A stretch of 64,000 nt of DNA, from the NCBI GenBank assembly GCA_020055655.1, contig JAIPUR010000011.1:1-64000 (forward strand). Direction: 5' to 3'. Position 1 is the first letter of the stretch, and every line of letters starts with the position of its first letter. Source of the DNA: Methanosarcinaceae archaeon. GTDB taxonomy: Archaea > Halobacteriota > Methanosarcinia > Methanosarcinales > Methanosarcinaceae. Both the position numbers and the translations under genes were made by a program. The notes under the pieces are model-generated. The model saw only the letters and a program-made list of their open reading frames with translations. It had not been told where the DNA came from and did no database searches. Positions 27,554 through 38,690 of the stretch are shown in pieces.

Positions 27554-28789
27554 ATGATCGATGAGCAAATTATTGAATCTGGCGAACAAAAGATCGAGTG
27601 GGTCCGCAATCATATGCCAGTTCTTGCAAATATAAGGAAACAATTTGAGAAGGAAAAACCATTACAGGGTCATAAAGTTGGAATGGCATTACACGTAGAA
27701 GCAAAGACCGCAGCACTTGTAGAAACGCTTGCTATTGGTGGCGCTGAAATTGCTATTACAGGTTGTAATCCCCTAAGCACACAGGATGATGTCTCAATGG
27801 CTTTAGACAGCCGTGACAATATCAACTGCTATGCAAAGTATGACTGCTGCACCGAGGAATACTATGAGGCAATTGACAAGGTGCTTGATCTTGAACCAGA
27901 CATCACCATCGATGATGGTGCTGACCTTATATTCAAGATCCATACAGAAAGACCTGAGATGATCCCCGGCGTTCTCGGTGCTTGTGAAGAAACCACCACT
28001 GGAATTCATAGATTGGTAGCAATGGAACGTGATGGTGCACTTAAGATGCCGGTCATCGCAGTTAACGACGCAATGACAAAGTTCATGTTTGACAATCGAT
28101 ATGGAACCGGACAGTCATCATGGGATGGAATTATGAGAACCACAAACCTTCTTGTCGCTGGTAAGAATGTAGTTATCGGTGGATATGGATGGTGTGGCAA
28201 GGGTGCTTCAATGAGGGGAAGCGGACTTGGTGGAAATGTAATAATCACCGAGATTGATCCGATCAGAGCACTGGAAGCACGTATGGATGGTTTCCAGGTC
28301 ATGACCATGAAAGAAGCTGCAAAGATCGGAGACATATTCCTCACAACTACAGGCAACAGAGATATTTTGTCAAAAGAACACTTTGAAGTTATCAAAGATG
28401 GTGCAATTCTTGCAAACTCCGGACACTTCAATGTGGAGATCAACCTGGATGACCTCAGGAGTATGGCTTCATCTGTACGCACGGTAAGGAACAACATTGA
28501 AGAATACAAGATTGGAGAGAAGAAAGTATACGTACTTGCAGACGGCAGACTGGTAAATCTTGCAGCTGGTGACGGACATCCTGCAGAAGTAATGGATATG
28601 AGCTTCGCAAATCAGGCGCTTTGTGTCAGACACATTGCAGAGAACAAACTTGTAGCCGGAGTACATCCTGTACCTCATGAAATAGACATAGGAATAGCAA
28701 AGATCAAGCTTCATTCAATGGGAATTACTATTGATGAGCTTTCCAGTGAGCAAACTGAGTACATGTCTGGATGGGAACACGGAACATAA
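27554..28789 (+). CDS. ahcY: Adenosylhomocysteinase, archaeal type
   Basis: Second S-adenosylhomocysteine hydrolase, 411 residues, of the shorter archaeal type: MALHVEAKTAALVETLAIGGAE, CEETTTGIHRLVAMERDG, NDAMTKFMFDNRYGTGQS and the NAD motif GYGWCGKGASMR. Probably the housekeeping enzyme (archaeal members may act on S-inosylhomocysteine). The ATG at 27554 is preferred over 27542 because GAGGT lies just before it. It stands alone, after the terminator of the betaine cassette and before a poly-T stretch. Confidence 0.94.
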   Translation: MIDEQIIESGEQKIEWVRNHMPVLANIRKQFEKEKPLQGHKVGMALHVEAKTAALVETLAIGGAEIAITGCNPLSTQDDVSMALDSRDNINCYAKYDCCTEEYYEAIDKVLDLEPDITIDDGADLIFKIHTERPEMIPGVLGACEETTTGIHRLVAMERDGALKMPVIAVNDAMTKFMFDNRYGTGQSSWDGIMRTTNLLVAGKNVVIGGYGWCGKGASMRGSGLGGNVIITEIDPIRALEARMDGFQVMTMKEAAKIGDIFLTTTGNRDILSKEHFEVIKDGAILANSGHFNVEINLDDLRSMASSVRTVRNNIEEYKIGEKKVYVLADGRLVNLAAGDGHPAEVMDMSFANQALCVRHIAENKLVAGVHPVPHEIDIGIAKIKLHSMGITIDELSSEQTEYMSGWEHGT

Positions 28790-28797
28790 ACCAGACA

Positions 28798-28821
28798 TAT
28801 CTTTTTCTTTTTTTCTCTTTA
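28798..28821 (+). terminator. Poly-T terminator after archaeal ahcY
   Basis: A T-rich run (TCTTTTTCTTTTTTTCTCTTT) directly follows the stop region, typical of archaeal transcription termination without a strong hairpin. Confidence 0.55.
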
Positions 28822-28986
28822 TGATAACATTCAAATAGACTGATGTACCAACTTCCAAAAAAGCCAAATTTATCATATATAAAGATTGTTTTATGGTCGG
28901 TTGTAAAAAGGTACAGTAAAATTATGAAAAACAAATATAAAATATAAAGCTGAATTTTAAATGACAAATATTGTATCAAAGTAAGA

Positions 28987-29027
28987 GCCATCAAAACCTA
29001 TATATACAATAAGTGCATTTTGATGGC
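28987..29027 (+). promoter_or_regulatory. RNA polymerase operon promoter bracketed by a perfect inverted repeat
   Basis: GCCATCAAAA (28987-28996) and TTTTGATGGC (29018-29027) are perfect inverted copies. Between them lies CTATATATAC (28998-29007), a TATA box; transcription would start about 25 bases on, at or near the right half. A repressor on this site would block TBP and the start site. First genes downstream are tRNA-Lys and rpoH. Confidence 0.8.
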
Positions 29028-29085
29028 GCTACACCAAAGTCAAGCGAACGTGCAGCAACATAAGCAAATAGACATCAACCACCGA

Positions 29086-29162
29086 GGGCTCGTAGCTCAG
29101 TCAGGCAGAGCGTCTGGCTTTTAACCAGACGGCCTAGGGTTCAAATCCCTACGAGCTCGCCA
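29086..29162 (+). tRNA. tRNA-Lys (anticodon TTT)
   Basis: Full cloverleaf: acceptor GGGCTCG/CGAGCTC (one G-T pair), D arm GCTC/GAGC, anticodon stem TCTGG/CCAGA with loop CTTTTAA, T arm TAGGG/CCCTA with TTCAAAT, discriminator G, and an encoded CCA. No intron. It lies in the leader of the RNA polymerase operon, 51 bases before rpoH. Confidence 0.97.
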
Positions 29163-29213
29163 TTATATTTTGCATAGGTGTTCACGTTCATACTTTTTCA
29201 GGGAGGATACACA

Positions 29214-29450
29214 GTGAGAAAATTCAGCCTGCTCGACCACGAGCTTATCCCGAAACATGAAATTATGTCGGAAGATGAATTAAAATCTGTTTTAAATCAA
29301 TATAAGATCGGGAAAGAACAGCTTCCAAAGATTAAAGATGATGATCCAATCATTCAGGAAATCGGGGCACAAGTGGGAGAAGTTGTTAAAATTACCCGAA
29401 ACAGCCAGACTGCTGGCGAAGCTTACTACTATCGACTTGTTATCATGTGA
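29214..29450 (+). CDS. rpoH: DNA-directed RNA polymerase subunit H (Rpo5)
   Basis: Small RNAP subunit homologous to the C-terminal domain of eukaryotic RPB5. FSLLDHELIPKHEIMSEDEL and DPIIQEIGAQVGEVVKITRNSQTAG-type ending (split here) are diagnostic. 78 residues. The start is GTG at 29214 with GGGAGG ten bases upstream; an in-frame upstream ATG at 29178 has none. First protein gene of the operon. Confidence 0.96.
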   Translation: MRKFSLLDHELIPKHEIMSEDELKSVLNQYKIGKEQLPKIKDDDPIIQEIGAQVGEVVKITRNSQTAGEAYYYRLVIM

Positions 29451-29531
29451 AATTGTGGTTGATTTCACAAGATAAAATGACTATCATGACTTTTTTGCAA
29501 TACCATCAAATTATACAAAGAGGGTGCTATC

Positions 29532-31184
29532 ATAGCGTTAAGTAAAGGACAAATACCAAATTCGTTCTTCACAAAAGATAAGATCGTACAGCATCATATC
29601 GATTCTTATAACAAGTTCCTGGAAACCGGACTTCAGAAGATCATAGACGAACAACAGATCATAGAGACTGATCTAGAAGACACCTACATCAAATTGGGAA
29701 AAATACGAGTTGAGAACCCCGTCGTTAAGGAAGCGGACGGAGCCATTGAAAACCTGTACCCTAATGAAGCAAGGTTGAGAAATCTTTCATATTCTGCACC
29801 ACTTTATCTCCAGATGAGTGTTGTCGAAGGTGATGAGGAAAGTGAACCACAGGAAGGAAAGATCGGACAGCTTCCGGTGATGATCAAATCCAACATATGC
29901 AACCTTACCAACATCACTGATGAGGAAATGGTCAAATTCGGAGAAGATCCGCTTGACCCAGGAGGATATTTCACAATCAACGGCACAGAGCGTGTGGTTA
30001 TGACCCTTGAGGATCTTGCACCGAACAAAATACTAACAGAGTTCGGAGCAAGGTACGGAGACACAATAGAAGTTGCAAAGGTATTCTCACAAAGAAGAGG
30101 ATACAGGGCACTTGTTGTTGTAGAAAGAGGAAGAAAATCATTGCTTGAAGTATCATTCCCATCAATTTCTGGCCGTATTAATTTTACAACCATCATGAGA
30201 GCATTGGGAATCGAAACTGACGAAGATCTGGTCAAGATCGTCTCAAGTGATCCCGAAATTATGAAATTCATGTTCGAGAACCTCGAAGAAGCTGAAGTTG
30301 ACAACATGGAAGATGGCATGGAAAAGATCGGTGCAAGAGTTGCCGCAGGACAGGCAAGAGATTACCAGATCAAGCGTGCCAACTATGTAATTGACAGATA
30401 CCTTTTACCACATCTTGGAAATGAACCTGCTGACAGAGTAGCAAAGGCAAACTTCATTGGAAGAATGGCAGAATCCTGTTTTGAACTGGCACTTGGAAGA
30501 AGAACACCGGATGATAAGGACCACTACTCAAACAAGCGTTTAAAGCTCACAGGCGACCTTATGGAAGACCTGTTCAGAGTTGCATTTAACAGACTTTCAC
30601 GTGATGTGAAATACCAGCTCGAAAGAGCTAACATGAGAAACCGTGAGTTGAACGTCGTTACACTTGTAAGAGCAGACGTACTCACAGACAGATTACAGCA
30701 CCCACTGGCGACAGGAAACTGGGTAGGTGGAAGAACAGGAGTATCACAACTGCTTGACAGGACCGATTACATCTCAACACTGTCCCACCTTAGACGTGTC
30801 ATATCTCCATTGTCAAGAGCACAGCCTCATTTCGAAGCCCGTGACCTGCACCCGACACAGTGGGGAAGATTATGCCCATCAGAAACTCCTGAAGGTCCTA
30901 ATTGTGGTCTTGTGAAGAACTTCGCCCAGATGGTGGAACTTTCCACAGGTACGGACGACATAGCTGGCATGAAGAATGCATTGTTCGACCTAGGTGTAAC
31001 ACCTGCTAAATTGTATTCTGCAGCAAAGATCGTAACAGATTATGACATAGAACTGGACGATTATGTGGAGGAACTAGAAACCACACCGCCAGTTGTGGCA
31101 GATAAAACAAAAGCAGAACCAATTGGATATACGAACTATTCAGGGACACTGTATGATGGTTTAGGAGGCGATCAGGATGACTGA
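29532..31184 (+). CDS. rpoB2: DNA-directed RNA polymerase subunit B'' (Rpo2N)
   Basis: N-terminal half of the RNAP beta-type subunit, split as in other methanogens. Conserved text runs from [20 protein letters not shown] through [12 protein letters not shown] and THPLATGNW-like [18 protein letters not shown] to [23 protein letters not shown]. About 550 residues. The frame is open from the stop at 29487 and no ATG, GTG or TTG occurs before the conserved TTG at 29694, which would delete 54 conserved residues. GAGGGTG at 29520-29526 points to an ATA at 29532 as start. The end overlaps rpoB1. Confidence 0.92.
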   Translation: MALSKGQIPNSFFTKDKIVQHHIDSYNKFLETGLQKIIDEQQIIETDLEDTYIKLGKIRVENPVVKEADGAIENLYPNEARLRNLSYSAPLYLQMSVVEGDEESEPQEGKIGQLPVMIKSNICNLTNITDEEMVKFGEDPLDPGGYFTINGTERVVMTLEDLAPNKILTEFGARYGDTIEVAKVFSQRRGYRALVVVERGRKSLLEVSFPSISGRINFTTIMRALGIETDEDLVKIVSSDPEIMKFMFENLEEAEVDNMEDGMEKIGARVAAGQARDYQIKRANYVIDRYLLPHLGNEPADRVAKANFIGRMAESCFELALGRRTPDDKDHYSNKRLKLTGDLMEDLFRVAFNRLSRDVKYQLERANMRNRELNVVTLVRADVLTDRLQHPLATGNWVGGRTGVSQLLDRTDYISTLSHLRRVISPLSRAQPHFEARDLHPTQWGRLCPSETPEGPNCGLVKNFAQMVELSTGTDDIAGMKNALFDLGVTPAKLYSAAKIVTDYDIELDDYVEELETTPPVVADKTKAEPIGYTNYSGTLYDGLGGDQDD

Positions 31185-32991
31185 AGCTAAAGTATTCTTG
31201 AACGGAGAATTCGTTGGAACCCATGAAGACCCCGCTGAACTCGTTCAAAGCATAAGGCAACAACGAAGAAAGGGAATTATTTCTAATCAGATCAACGTAA
31301 CCCTTAACGAAGATATTCACGAAATAATAATTAGCTCTGATATAGGCCGTGCAAGAAGAGCACTTATTATTGTAGAGGATGGCAAAGCATTGCTTAGCCA
31401 GGAAGAAGAAGAACTGGCCAGTGAGAAGAAATTATCCTATGAAGAAATTATCAAGGATGGAAAGATAGAATTCCTTGACTCTGAAGAAGAAGAGAATGCG
31501 TTTATTGCACTTCACAGAGAGGATATCACAGAAGACCATACACACATGGAGATCAATCCAGGACTTATGCTCGGTATTTGTACAGGAATGGTACCTTATC
31601 CGGAACATAATGCATCCCCACGTAACACAATGGGTGCAGCAATGGTCAAGCAGTGTATCGGTGTTTCAACTTCTAACCTCAAATTAAGACCAGACACCCG
31701 TGCACATCTTTTACACTACCCACAAAAAGCAATGGTCAGAACACAAACATGTGAAGCCATAGATTTTGATGACAGGCCAGCAGGACAGAATTTCGTTGTA
31801 GCTGTAATGTCCTACGAGGGACACAATATTGAAGATGCACTGGTCTTCAACAAGGGCTCTATCGAGAGAGGACTTGGAAGAAGCCATTTCCTGAGAACAT
31901 TTGAGGGTGAAGAAAGAAGATATCCCGGTGGACAGGAAGACAAATTCGAGATACCTGACTCAGAATTCAGAGGAGCACGTAGCCCTGAGTCTTATGCAAA
32001 TCTTGATGTTGACGGTCTGGTAAATCCGGAAACTGTTGTCGGACCAAATGATGTACTTATTGGTAAGACCAGTCCACCTCGTTTCCTTGAAGAACAATCC
32101 GATTTCGGAATTACTGTGGAACAGCGCAGAGAAAGTGCAATTACCATGCGTTCCAATGAAAAGGGAGTTGTAGACACCGTTCTTCTTACAGAGTCAATTA
32201 ACGGATCCCGCCTTACAAAAGTAAAGATCAGAGATCAGAGAATCCCCGAAATTGGCGATAAGTTCGCATCGAGGCATGGACAGAAGGGAGTTATCGGACT
32301 TATTGTACCATATAACGACATGCCATTCACCCAGAGTGGAACAGTGCCGGACCTTGTGATCAATCCCCACGCAATCCCATCTCGTATGACAGTCGGTCAC
32401 GTGCTTGAGATGATCGGAGGAAAGATCGGTTCCATGGAAGGAAGACGCATTAACGCTACCGCATTCTCCGGAGAAAACGAGGACGACCTTCGTGCTGAAT
32501 TAAAGGCACAGGGATTCGCACATACAGGAAAGGAAGTTTTTTTTGATGGTGTAACAGGCAAGAAGATCCAGGCAGATGTGTTTGTAGGAGTTATCCTTTA
32601 CCAGAAACTGCACCACATGGTCGCATCAAAGATGCATGCAAGATCCCGTGGACCAGTGCAGGTACTTACCCGCCAGCCAACCGAAGGTCGTGCCCGTGAA
32701 GGTGGCCTGCGTTTCGGAGAAATGGAGCGTGATGTGCTTATCGGACATGGTGCAGCAATGACATTGAAGGAAAGATTACTGGATGAATCTGACAAGGTAG
32801 TAGAACTTGTGTGCGGCCATTGTGGAATGGTAGCTACATTAGACAGAAAGAGAAACGTCAGGTATTGCGCAAACTGTGGCGCTGAGACCGACATCCACCC
32901 TGTTGAGATGAGTTACGCGTTCAAATTATTGCTTGATGAAATTAAGTCTCTCGGAGTAGCTCCAAGACTGAAGCTCGAAGATGCGGTATGA
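31177..32991 (+). CDS. rpoB1: DNA-directed RNA polymerase subunit B' (Rpo2C)
   Basis: C-terminal half of the beta-type subunit, 604 residues. Motifs: [33 protein letters not shown] (switch/active-site lysines), [24 protein letters not shown]-region, [13 protein letters not shown] and a C-terminal zinc site CGHCGMVAT...CANCG. Starts eight bases before the end of rpoB2 with GGAGGCGAT, so it is translationally coupled. Confidence 0.97.
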   Translation: MTEAKVFLNGEFVGTHEDPAELVQSIRQQRRKGIISNQINVTLNEDIHEIIISSDIGRARRALIIVEDGKALLSQEEEELASEKKLSYEEIIKDGKIEFLDSEEEENAFIALHREDITEDHTHMEINPGLMLGICTGMVPYPEHNASPRNTMGAAMVKQCIGVSTSNLKLRPDTRAHLLHYPQKAMVRTQTCEAIDFDDRPAGQNFVVAVMSYEGHNIEDALVFNKGSIERGLGRSHFLRTFEGEERRYPGGQEDKFEIPDSEFRGARSPESYANLDVDGLVNPETVVGPNDVLIGKTSPPRFLEEQSDFGITVEQRRESAITMRSNEKGVVDTVLLTESINGSRLTKVKIRDQRIPEIGDKFASRHGQKGVIGLIVPYNDMPFTQSGTVPDLVINPHAIPSRMTVGHVLEMIGGKIGSMEGRRINATAFSGENEDDLRAELKAQGFAHTGKEVFFDGVTGKKIQADVFVGVILYQKLHHMVASKMHARSRGPVQVLTRQPTEGRAREGGLRFGEMERDVLIGHGAAMTLKERLLDESDKVVELVCGHCGMVATLDRKRNVRYCANCGAETDIHPVEMSYAFKLLLDEIKSLGVAPRLKLEDAV

Positions 32992-33002
32992 GGTGATACA
33001 AA

Positions 33003-35645
33003 ATGAAGGAAATACCATCTATTCCAAAAAGAGTCGGTGCTATCAAATTTGGTTTGCTGTCACCACGAGAAGTTAGGAAGATGAGTGTAACTGCAGTTAT
33101 TACTGCAGATACTTACGATGATGACGGATACCCAATTGACATGGGACTTATGGATCTGAGACTCGGTGTTATTGACCCAGGTCTTAAGTGCAAGACATGT
33201 GGTAGCCGTGCAGGAGAATGCCCAGGACACTTTGGACACATCGAACTCGTTGCTCCGACGATACACGTAGGGTTTAACAGAACCATACGCAAATTACTCC
33301 GCTCAGTATGCCACAATTGTAGCAGACTTCTTCTTGCATCTGAGAAGAAGGCAGAGTTCCTCCAGCAGATCGGAAGCACAAAAGATATGGGACACATGCC
33401 TGATGACGTCATCAATGATGTTTTCAAGGAAGCACGCAAGACAAAAGTATGCCCATACTGTAATGCAGAGCAGAAAGAAGTCAAAGTCGAGAAGCCAACG
33501 GATTACATAGAGGATGGACACAAACTCTCCCCTACCGAAATAAGAGATAGGTTCGAGAGCATCCCTGATGAAGATGTTAGAGTACTTGGAATGGACCCCG
33601 ACAGTGCAAGACCAGAATGGATGGTCCTTACAGTACTGCCGGTCCCACCTGTAACAGTCAGACCTTCCATCACACTTGAATCAGGTCAGCGTAGTGAAGA
33701 TGACCTTACTCACAAGCTTGTAGATATTATACGTATTAACCAGAGATTCCAGGAGAACAGGGATGCTGGTGCACCACAGCTTATCATAGAGGACCTTTGG
33801 GAACTCTTACAGTACCATGCCACCACTTTCTTCGACAATGAAGTATCAGGCGTACCACCTGCCAGACACAGATCAGGCAGGCCACTGAAAACCCTGACAC
33901 AGCGTTTGAAAGGGAAGGAAGGAAGATTCAGAGGAAGTCTGTCCGGTAAGCGTGTGAACTTCTCAGCACGTACGGTAGTTTCACCTGATCCAAACATCAG
34001 TATCAATGAAGTTGGTGTGCCTTTTGCTATTGCAAAGCACATGACCATACCTGTAAGAGTTACCAGCAGAAATCTGGAAATGCTCCGTATGTATGTTGGT
34101 CGTGGAAATGAGGTACACCCTGGTGCCAATTACGCAATACGTGATGATGGAAGACGCATCAGAGTTACTGAACTGAATAAGGAAGAACTTGCTGAAAAGG
34201 TAGAAGTGGGTTGGACAATTGAAAGACAACTTATAGATGGTGATATTGTACTCTTCAACAGGCAGCCTTCACTCCACAAGATGAGTATCATGGCTCACAG
34301 AATAAAGGTACTGCCATTCAAGACATTCAGACTCAATCCTGCTGTATGTCCACCATACAATGCGGATTTTGATGGTGATGAAATGAACATGCACGTACTT
34401 CAGACCGAAGAATCAAGGGCTGAAGCGAGCATATTGATGCAGGTACAGGAAAATATCCTCTCACCACGTTTCGGTGGACCGATCATTGGTGGTATACACG
34501 ACCATATTTCAGGACTTTTCTTACTTACAAGGAATGAGAATTCAATAACCAAGAATGCTGCTCTGGAACTGCTCAGAAAATCTGAGGTCAGAGAACTTCC
34601 GGAACCATCCAGCTATTCAGAAGATGGAGAACCACTCTGGAATGGAAAACAGATCTTCAGCCAGATCCTGCCAAAAGGACTTCACCTTGAATTCCCTGCT
34701 CAGGTATGTTTCAAATGTGAAACATGCAAAAAGAAAGACTGCGAATACAATGCATATGTTGTCATCGAAGATGGAGAAATGATACAGGGTACCATTGATG
34801 AACAGTCAATTGGTGCTTTCAAAGGTAAGATCCTCGATAAGATGGTAAAGGAATATGGTAGTGAAGCGGGTGCACAATTCGTGGACGATTTCACAAGACT
34901 TGCAATTCGCGGAGTCATGAAGACCGGACTTAGTTTCGGTATTAGTGATGAAGATATACCAAAGACTGCAAAGATGCAGATAGGCAACCTCCTTAATGAA
35001 GCGGAAGCAAGTGTTGGCAGACTTATCGATGCTTATGAAGCAAAGGAACTTGAAGCACTTCCAGGACGTACCCTTGAAGAAACAATTGAAATGAAGATCA
35101 TGCAGGAACTGGGTAAGGCAAGGGACCAGACCGGTAACATTGCAGGTATGCAGCTTGGCCTTGAGAACTCTGCAGTAGTCATGGCAAAGTCAGGCGCAAG
35201 AGGATCTATGTTGAACCTTACCCAAATGGCAGCTTGTGTCGGACAGCAGGCAGTTCGTGGAGAAAGGATCAGAAGAGGATATGCAGGAAGGACACTCCCG
35301 CACTTTGACAGAGGTGACCTGGGTGCAGATGCCCACGGTTTCGTAAAAGCAAGCTATAAGAGTGGACTTAATCCGACCGAATACTTCTTCCACGCAATTG
35401 GTGGTCGTGAAGGTCTTGTAGATACTGCAGTACGTACATCACAATCAGGCTACCTCCAGAGGAGACTTGTTAATGCGCTGCAGGATCTTGAAGTCCAATA
35501 CGACGGATCGGTTCGTGAAACTCGAGGGGTCGTTGTTCAATTCAAGTATGGTGAAGACGGTATCGACTCTACAAAGAGTGATTATAGTAAACCTGAAGCT
35601 ATACACAGAATAGTTAAAATGGTCACCGGAAAGGAGGTGAATTAG
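33003..35645 (+). CDS. rpoA1: DNA-directed RNA polymerase subunit A' (Rpo1N)
   Basis: N-terminal part of the largest RNAP subunit, 880 residues. Zinc sites [17 protein letters not shown] and CHNCSRLL...CPYC; catalytic metal loop [12 protein letters not shown] with Asp455, Asp457 and Asp459; [20 protein letters not shown] and [16 protein letters not shown] of the bridge/trigger region. GAGGTGAT ribosome binding site. Directly followed by rpoA2. Confidence 0.98.
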   Translation: MKEIPSIPKRVGAIKFGLLSPREVRKMSVTAVITADTYDDDGYPIDMGLMDLRLGVIDPGLKCKTCGSRAGECPGHFGHIELVAPTIHVGFNRTIRKLLRSVCHNCSRLLLASEKKAEFLQQIGSTKDMGHMPDDVINDVFKEARKTKVCPYCNAEQKEVKVEKPTDYIEDGHKLSPTEIRDRFESIPDEDVRVLGMDPDSARPEWMVLTVLPVPPVTVRPSITLESGQRSEDDLTHKLVDIIRINQRFQENRDAGAPQLIIEDLWELLQYHATTFFDNEVSGVPPARHRSGRPLKTLTQRLKGKEGRFRGSLSGKRVNFSARTVVSPDPNISINEVGVPFAIAKHMTIPVRVTSRNLEMLRMYVGRGNEVHPGANYAIRDDGRRIRVTELNKEELAEKVEVGWTIERQLIDGDIVLFNRQPSLHKMSIMAHRIKVLPFKTFRLNPAVCPPYNADFDGDEMNMHVLQTEESRAEASILMQVQENILSPRFGGPIIGGIHDHISGLFLLTRNENSITKNAALELLRKSEVRELPEPSSYSEDGEPLWNGKQIFSQILPKGLHLEFPAQVCFKCETCKKKDCEYNAYVVIEDGEMIQGTIDEQSIGAFKGKILDKMVKEYGSEAGAQFVDDFTRLAIRGVMKTGLSFGISDEDIPKTAKMQIGNLLNEAEASVGRLIDAYEAKELEALPGRTLEETIEMKIMQELGKARDQTGNIAGMQLGLENSAVVMAKSGARGSMLNLTQMAACVGQQAVRGERIRRGYAGRTLPHFDRGDLGADAHGFVKASYKSGLNPTEYFFHAIGGREGLVDTAVRTSQSGYLQRRLVNALQDLEVQYDGSVRETRGVVVQFKYGEDGIDSTKSDYSKPEAIHRIVKMVTGKEVN

Positions 35646-35646
35646 A

Positions 35647-36789
35647 ATGGCTATCAGCGAAGCTACTATTGATTCAATGATTGCAAATCTGGACATACCT
35701 ACAAGTATGCTGGAAACCCTCAGGGAAGATGCTATAAAAGTAGGCGTCAGCAAAAAAGAACTTGAGGACATCATCGCAAAAGTGAATGAAAATTACGAAT
35801 ATGCATGCGTAGAGCCTTGTGAAGCTGTGGGTGTTGTTTCAGCACAATCCATAGGCGAACCGGGTACTCAGATGACCATGCGTACTTTCCACTATGCAGG
35901 TGTTGCTGAAATTAACGTAACACTTGGTTTGCCACGTCTTATTGAGATCGTGGATGCAAGAAAACAGCCAAGCACTCCAATGATGACTATTGCATTGGAA
36001 GAAGAATATGCAACTGACAGGGATAAAGCCCGTCATCTTGCATGGGAAATTGAAGCAACCCACATAGAGCACCTTGCAGATGTTACAACTGATCTTGCAA
36101 ATATGCACCTTATCATTGATCTGCATGAGAAGACCCTGAAATACAGGTCACTCACAGCAGATGAGATTGCAGATAAGCTTAGAGAAGAAATGGATGTTAT
36201 GGTAACGATTTCTAACGATATTCAAAACCAGATCATCCTCACACCAAACGCACCTTCATACAGGGAACTATTACAACTTGCCAAAAAGATACACAATGTT
36301 ACCCTGAAAGGAATTGAAGGGATTAAGAGAGTTGTAATCAGAAAAGATGGTGATGAATACACCCTCTATACTGAAGGATCACAACTTAAGAACGTTTTGC
36401 AGATAGAAGGTGTGGACACAACAAGAACTTACACCAATAACATTGGTGAGATCTATGAGGTGTTCGGCATCGAAGCTGCAAGAAACGGAATAATCACAGA
36501 AGCAAACAATACCCTCGCAGAGCAGGGGCTTACAGTAGATATCAGACACATTATGCTTGTATCTGACATCATGTGCTCTGATGGAGAAGTTAAGCAGATC
36601 GGCAGACACGGTATCTCCGGAGAGAAAGCAAGTGTATTTGCACGTGCGGCTTTCGAAGTTACTGTTAACCACTTGCTTGATGCTGGTATGCGCGGAGACT
36701 ATGACAAGTTGAATGGTGTCACAGAAAATATCATCGTAGGACAGCCAATTAAGCTGGGAACAGGCGATGTACACCTGATATCTAAATGA
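35647..36789 (+). CDS. rpoA2: DNA-directed RNA polymerase subunit A'' (Rpo1C)
   Basis: C-terminal part of the largest subunit, 380 residues. Trigger-loop region [20 protein letters not shown] and [23 protein letters not shown]-type segment (split), then [17 protein letters not shown] and [24 protein letters not shown]. Starts one base after the rpoA1 stop with GGAGGTGA overlapping it. Confidence 0.98.
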   Translation: MAISEATIDSMIANLDIPTSMLETLREDAIKVGVSKKELEDIIAKVNENYEYACVEPCEAVGVVSAQSIGEPGTQMTMRTFHYAGVAEINVTLGLPRLIEIVDARKQPSTPMMTIALEEEYATDRDKARHLAWEIEATHIEHLADVTTDLANMHLIIDLHEKTLKYRSLTADEIADKLREEMDVMVTISNDIQNQIILTPNAPSYRELLQLAKKIHNVTLKGIEGIKRVVIRKDGDEYTLYTEGSQLKNVLQIEGVDTTRTYTNNIGEIYEVFGIEAARNGIITEANNTLAEQGLTVDIRHIMLVSDIMCSDGEVKQIGRHGISGEKASVFARAAFEVTVNHLLDAGMRGDYDKLNGVTENIIVGQPIKLGTGDVHLISK

Positions 36790-36877
36790 TTTTTCAGTGA
36801 CAACCAGAAACTTCATATAAGGATTCAGGTATTAAACATAAATCTCAAACTGATATATTATAAATGAGTTGATCTAA

Positions 36878-37165
36878 ATGGATATTAATATTGACAAAGC
36901 ACTGATCAAAGTAATCAGGACCGGAGAGGTCATTATAGGTTCAAACCGGACTATTGATGCTGCTATGAAAAATGAAGCTAAGATGATAGTACTTGCTACA
37001 AATTGCCCTGCAGATATCAGAGCAAAGATAGAAAGCACAGACATACCAATTCTCAACTACCCAGGTACTGGCACCGAACTTGGCCCAGCTTGTGGTAAAC
37101 CATTCATGATTGCAGCAATAGCCATCATCGACAATGGCGAATCAGACATACTGGCTGCAGCTTAA
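36878..37165 (+). CDS. rpl30e: Ribosomal protein L30e
   Basis: Large-subunit ribosomal protein of the L7Ae/L30e RNA-binding fold, 95 residues. [21 protein letters not shown] and [19 protein letters not shown] are diagnostic. In euryarchaeotes it commonly lies between the RNAP genes and nusA, as here. GAGTTGATC before the ATG is the ribosome binding site. Confidence 0.95.
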   Translation: MDINIDKALIKVIRTGEVIIGSNRTIDAAMKNEAKMIVLATNCPADIRAKIESTDIPILNYPGTGTELGPACGKPFMIAAIAIIDNGESDILAAA

Positions 37166-37179
37166 AGGAGTTGCATTAT

Positions 37180-37605
37180 TTGAGCGAGATCACATTATCC
37201 ACTGAAGGAATCAGATACATTGCCCTGTTTGAGAATATGACAGGAGCAACTGTTAAAGACTGTATTATCGACGATGATCGTGTAATATATGTCGTTAAAG
37301 CAGGAGATATGGGAGCAGCTATCGGAAGAAATGGCGACCACATCAATCGTGTGAAAAAAGCAGTTGATAAAGACATCGATCTCGTTGAATATGCGGATTC
37401 TTCGGAAGAATTTGTAAAGAATGCATTCAGTCCGGTATCCGTCAGATCAGTTAATGTTACTAGCAAGAACAACAAGCGATTAGCTTATGTAGAAGTATCC
37501 AATAAGGACAAGGGACTTGCCATAGGTAAAAATGGAAAAAATATTGAGAAAGTAAAGCTTGTTGCAAAAAGGCACCACGATATTGATGACGTGATATTGC
37601 AGTAA
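37180..37605 (+). CDS. nusA: Transcription termination/antitermination factor NusA, archaeal short form
   Basis: Archaeal NusA of 141 residues, consisting of two KH RNA-binding domains and lacking the bacterial N-terminal and S1 domains. GDMGAAIGRNGDHINRVKKAV and KDKGLAIGKNGKNIEKVKLV carry the two GxxG loops. I chose TTG 37180 because GGAG lies nine bases upstream and the homologous start reads MSEITLS; the TTG at 37171 is too close to it. Confidence 0.94.
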   Translation: MSEITLSTEGIRYIALFENMTGATVKDCIIDDDRVIYVVKAGDMGAAIGRNGDHINRVKKAVDKDIDLVEYADSSEEFVKNAFSPVSVRSVNVTSKNNKRLAYVEVSNKDKGLAIGKNGKNIEKVKLVAKRHHDIDDVILQ

Positions 37606-37653
37606 CAATTAAAATTATAACATTCACCAAGGAAAATAATGGAGATATAATTC

Positions 37654-38082
37654 ATGCCAAATGGAAAATACGCAGCCCATACACTAAAAAATCGGCGCCA
37701 GGATGCGCGATGGAAGGATTCACGCTACAACAGACGTACACTCGGATTGAACATTAAAGCTGATCCTCTCAGCGGTGCTCCTCAGGGAAGGGGTATTGTG
37801 CTTGAGAAAGTAGGAATCGAAGCAAAACAGCCAAACTCTGCCATCAGGAAATGTGTCAGAATACAGTTGATCAAGAACGGCCGTCAGGCAACAGCTTTCT
37901 GTCCAGGTGACGGAGCTATCAACTTTATTGATGAACACGATGAAGTTACAGTAGAAAGAATCGGGGGGCGCATGGGTGGTGCAATGGGTGATATTCCCGG
38001 AGTACGTTTTAAGGTCACAGCTGTGAACAATGTATCCCTAAGGGAAATGGTCATTGGCCGTAAAGAGAAACCAAGGAGATAA
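37654..38082 (+). CDS. rps12: Ribosomal protein S12
   Basis: Small-subunit decoding-centre protein (uS12), 142 residues, archaeal/eukaryal type: [39 protein letters not shown] and [18 protein letters not shown]. Begins the S12-S7-EF2-EF1A-S10 (str-like) block. Confidence 0.97.
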   Translation: MPNGKYAAHTLKNRRQDARWKDSRYNRRTLGLNIKADPLSGAPQGRGIVLEKVGIEAKQPNSAIRKCVRIQLIKNGRQATAFCPGDGAINFIDEHDEVTVERIGGRMGGAMGDIPGVRFKVTAVNNVSLREMVIGRKEKPRR

Positions 38083-38088
38083 TCATAT

Positions 38089-38649
38089 ATGTACAAATTA
38101 TTCGGTAAATGGGATTTCTCAGAAGTGGAGATCACCGATCTTGGAATCAAAAGATACGTCAATATTGATCCTGTGATCATCCCCCACACTAATGGAAAGC
38201 ATGCAAGACAGCAATTCAACAAGTCCGACCTCTGTATCGTAGAACGTCTTGTTAATAGCATGATGAGAAACGATCGGAACACAGGAAAGAAACAGCTTGC
38301 AATGCGTGTTGTTGACGATGCATTTGACATCATAAATCAAAAGACAGACCAGAACCCAATACAGGTGCTTATATCTGCAATATCATATGCAGGACCAAGG
38401 GAAGAAGTTGTCAGATTAAAGTACGGTGGAATATCCGTACCAAAGGCAGTAGACACTGCACCACAGAGAAGAGTTGACACCGCATTAAGATATATCACAA
38501 TGGGTGCAAACCAGGCATCATTCAAGACAAAGAAGAGTGCAGCAAGCTGCCTTGCAGCAGAACTAATTGCAGCTTCAAATCGTGATGCAAAATGTTTCTC
38601 TATTAACAAGAAGGACTCAAAAGAAAGAGTTGCTAAGGCAGCACGTTAA
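38089..38649 (+). CDS. rps7: Ribosomal protein S7
   Basis: Small-subunit head assembly protein (uS7), 186 residues. [37 protein letters not shown] and [16 protein letters not shown] are characteristic. Six bases after rps12. Confidence 0.97.
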   Translation: MYKLFGKWDFSEVEITDLGIKRYVNIDPVIIPHTNGKHARQQFNKSDLCIVERLVNSMMRNDRNTGKKQLAMRVVDDAFDIINQKTDQNPIQVLISAISYAGPREEVVRLKYGGISVPKAVDTAPQRRVDTALRYITMGANQASFKTKKSAASCLAAELIAASNRDAKCFSINKKDSKERVAKAAR

Positions 38650-38690
38650 TCAAGTCCCTGCAGTTCGTAAATAAGGATTAGGTAGTTAAT

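Noticed and set aside
29178-29213. Longer rpoH start at ATG 29178
   Set aside because: Adds 12 unrelated residues and spans the good ribosome binding site at 29201-29206.
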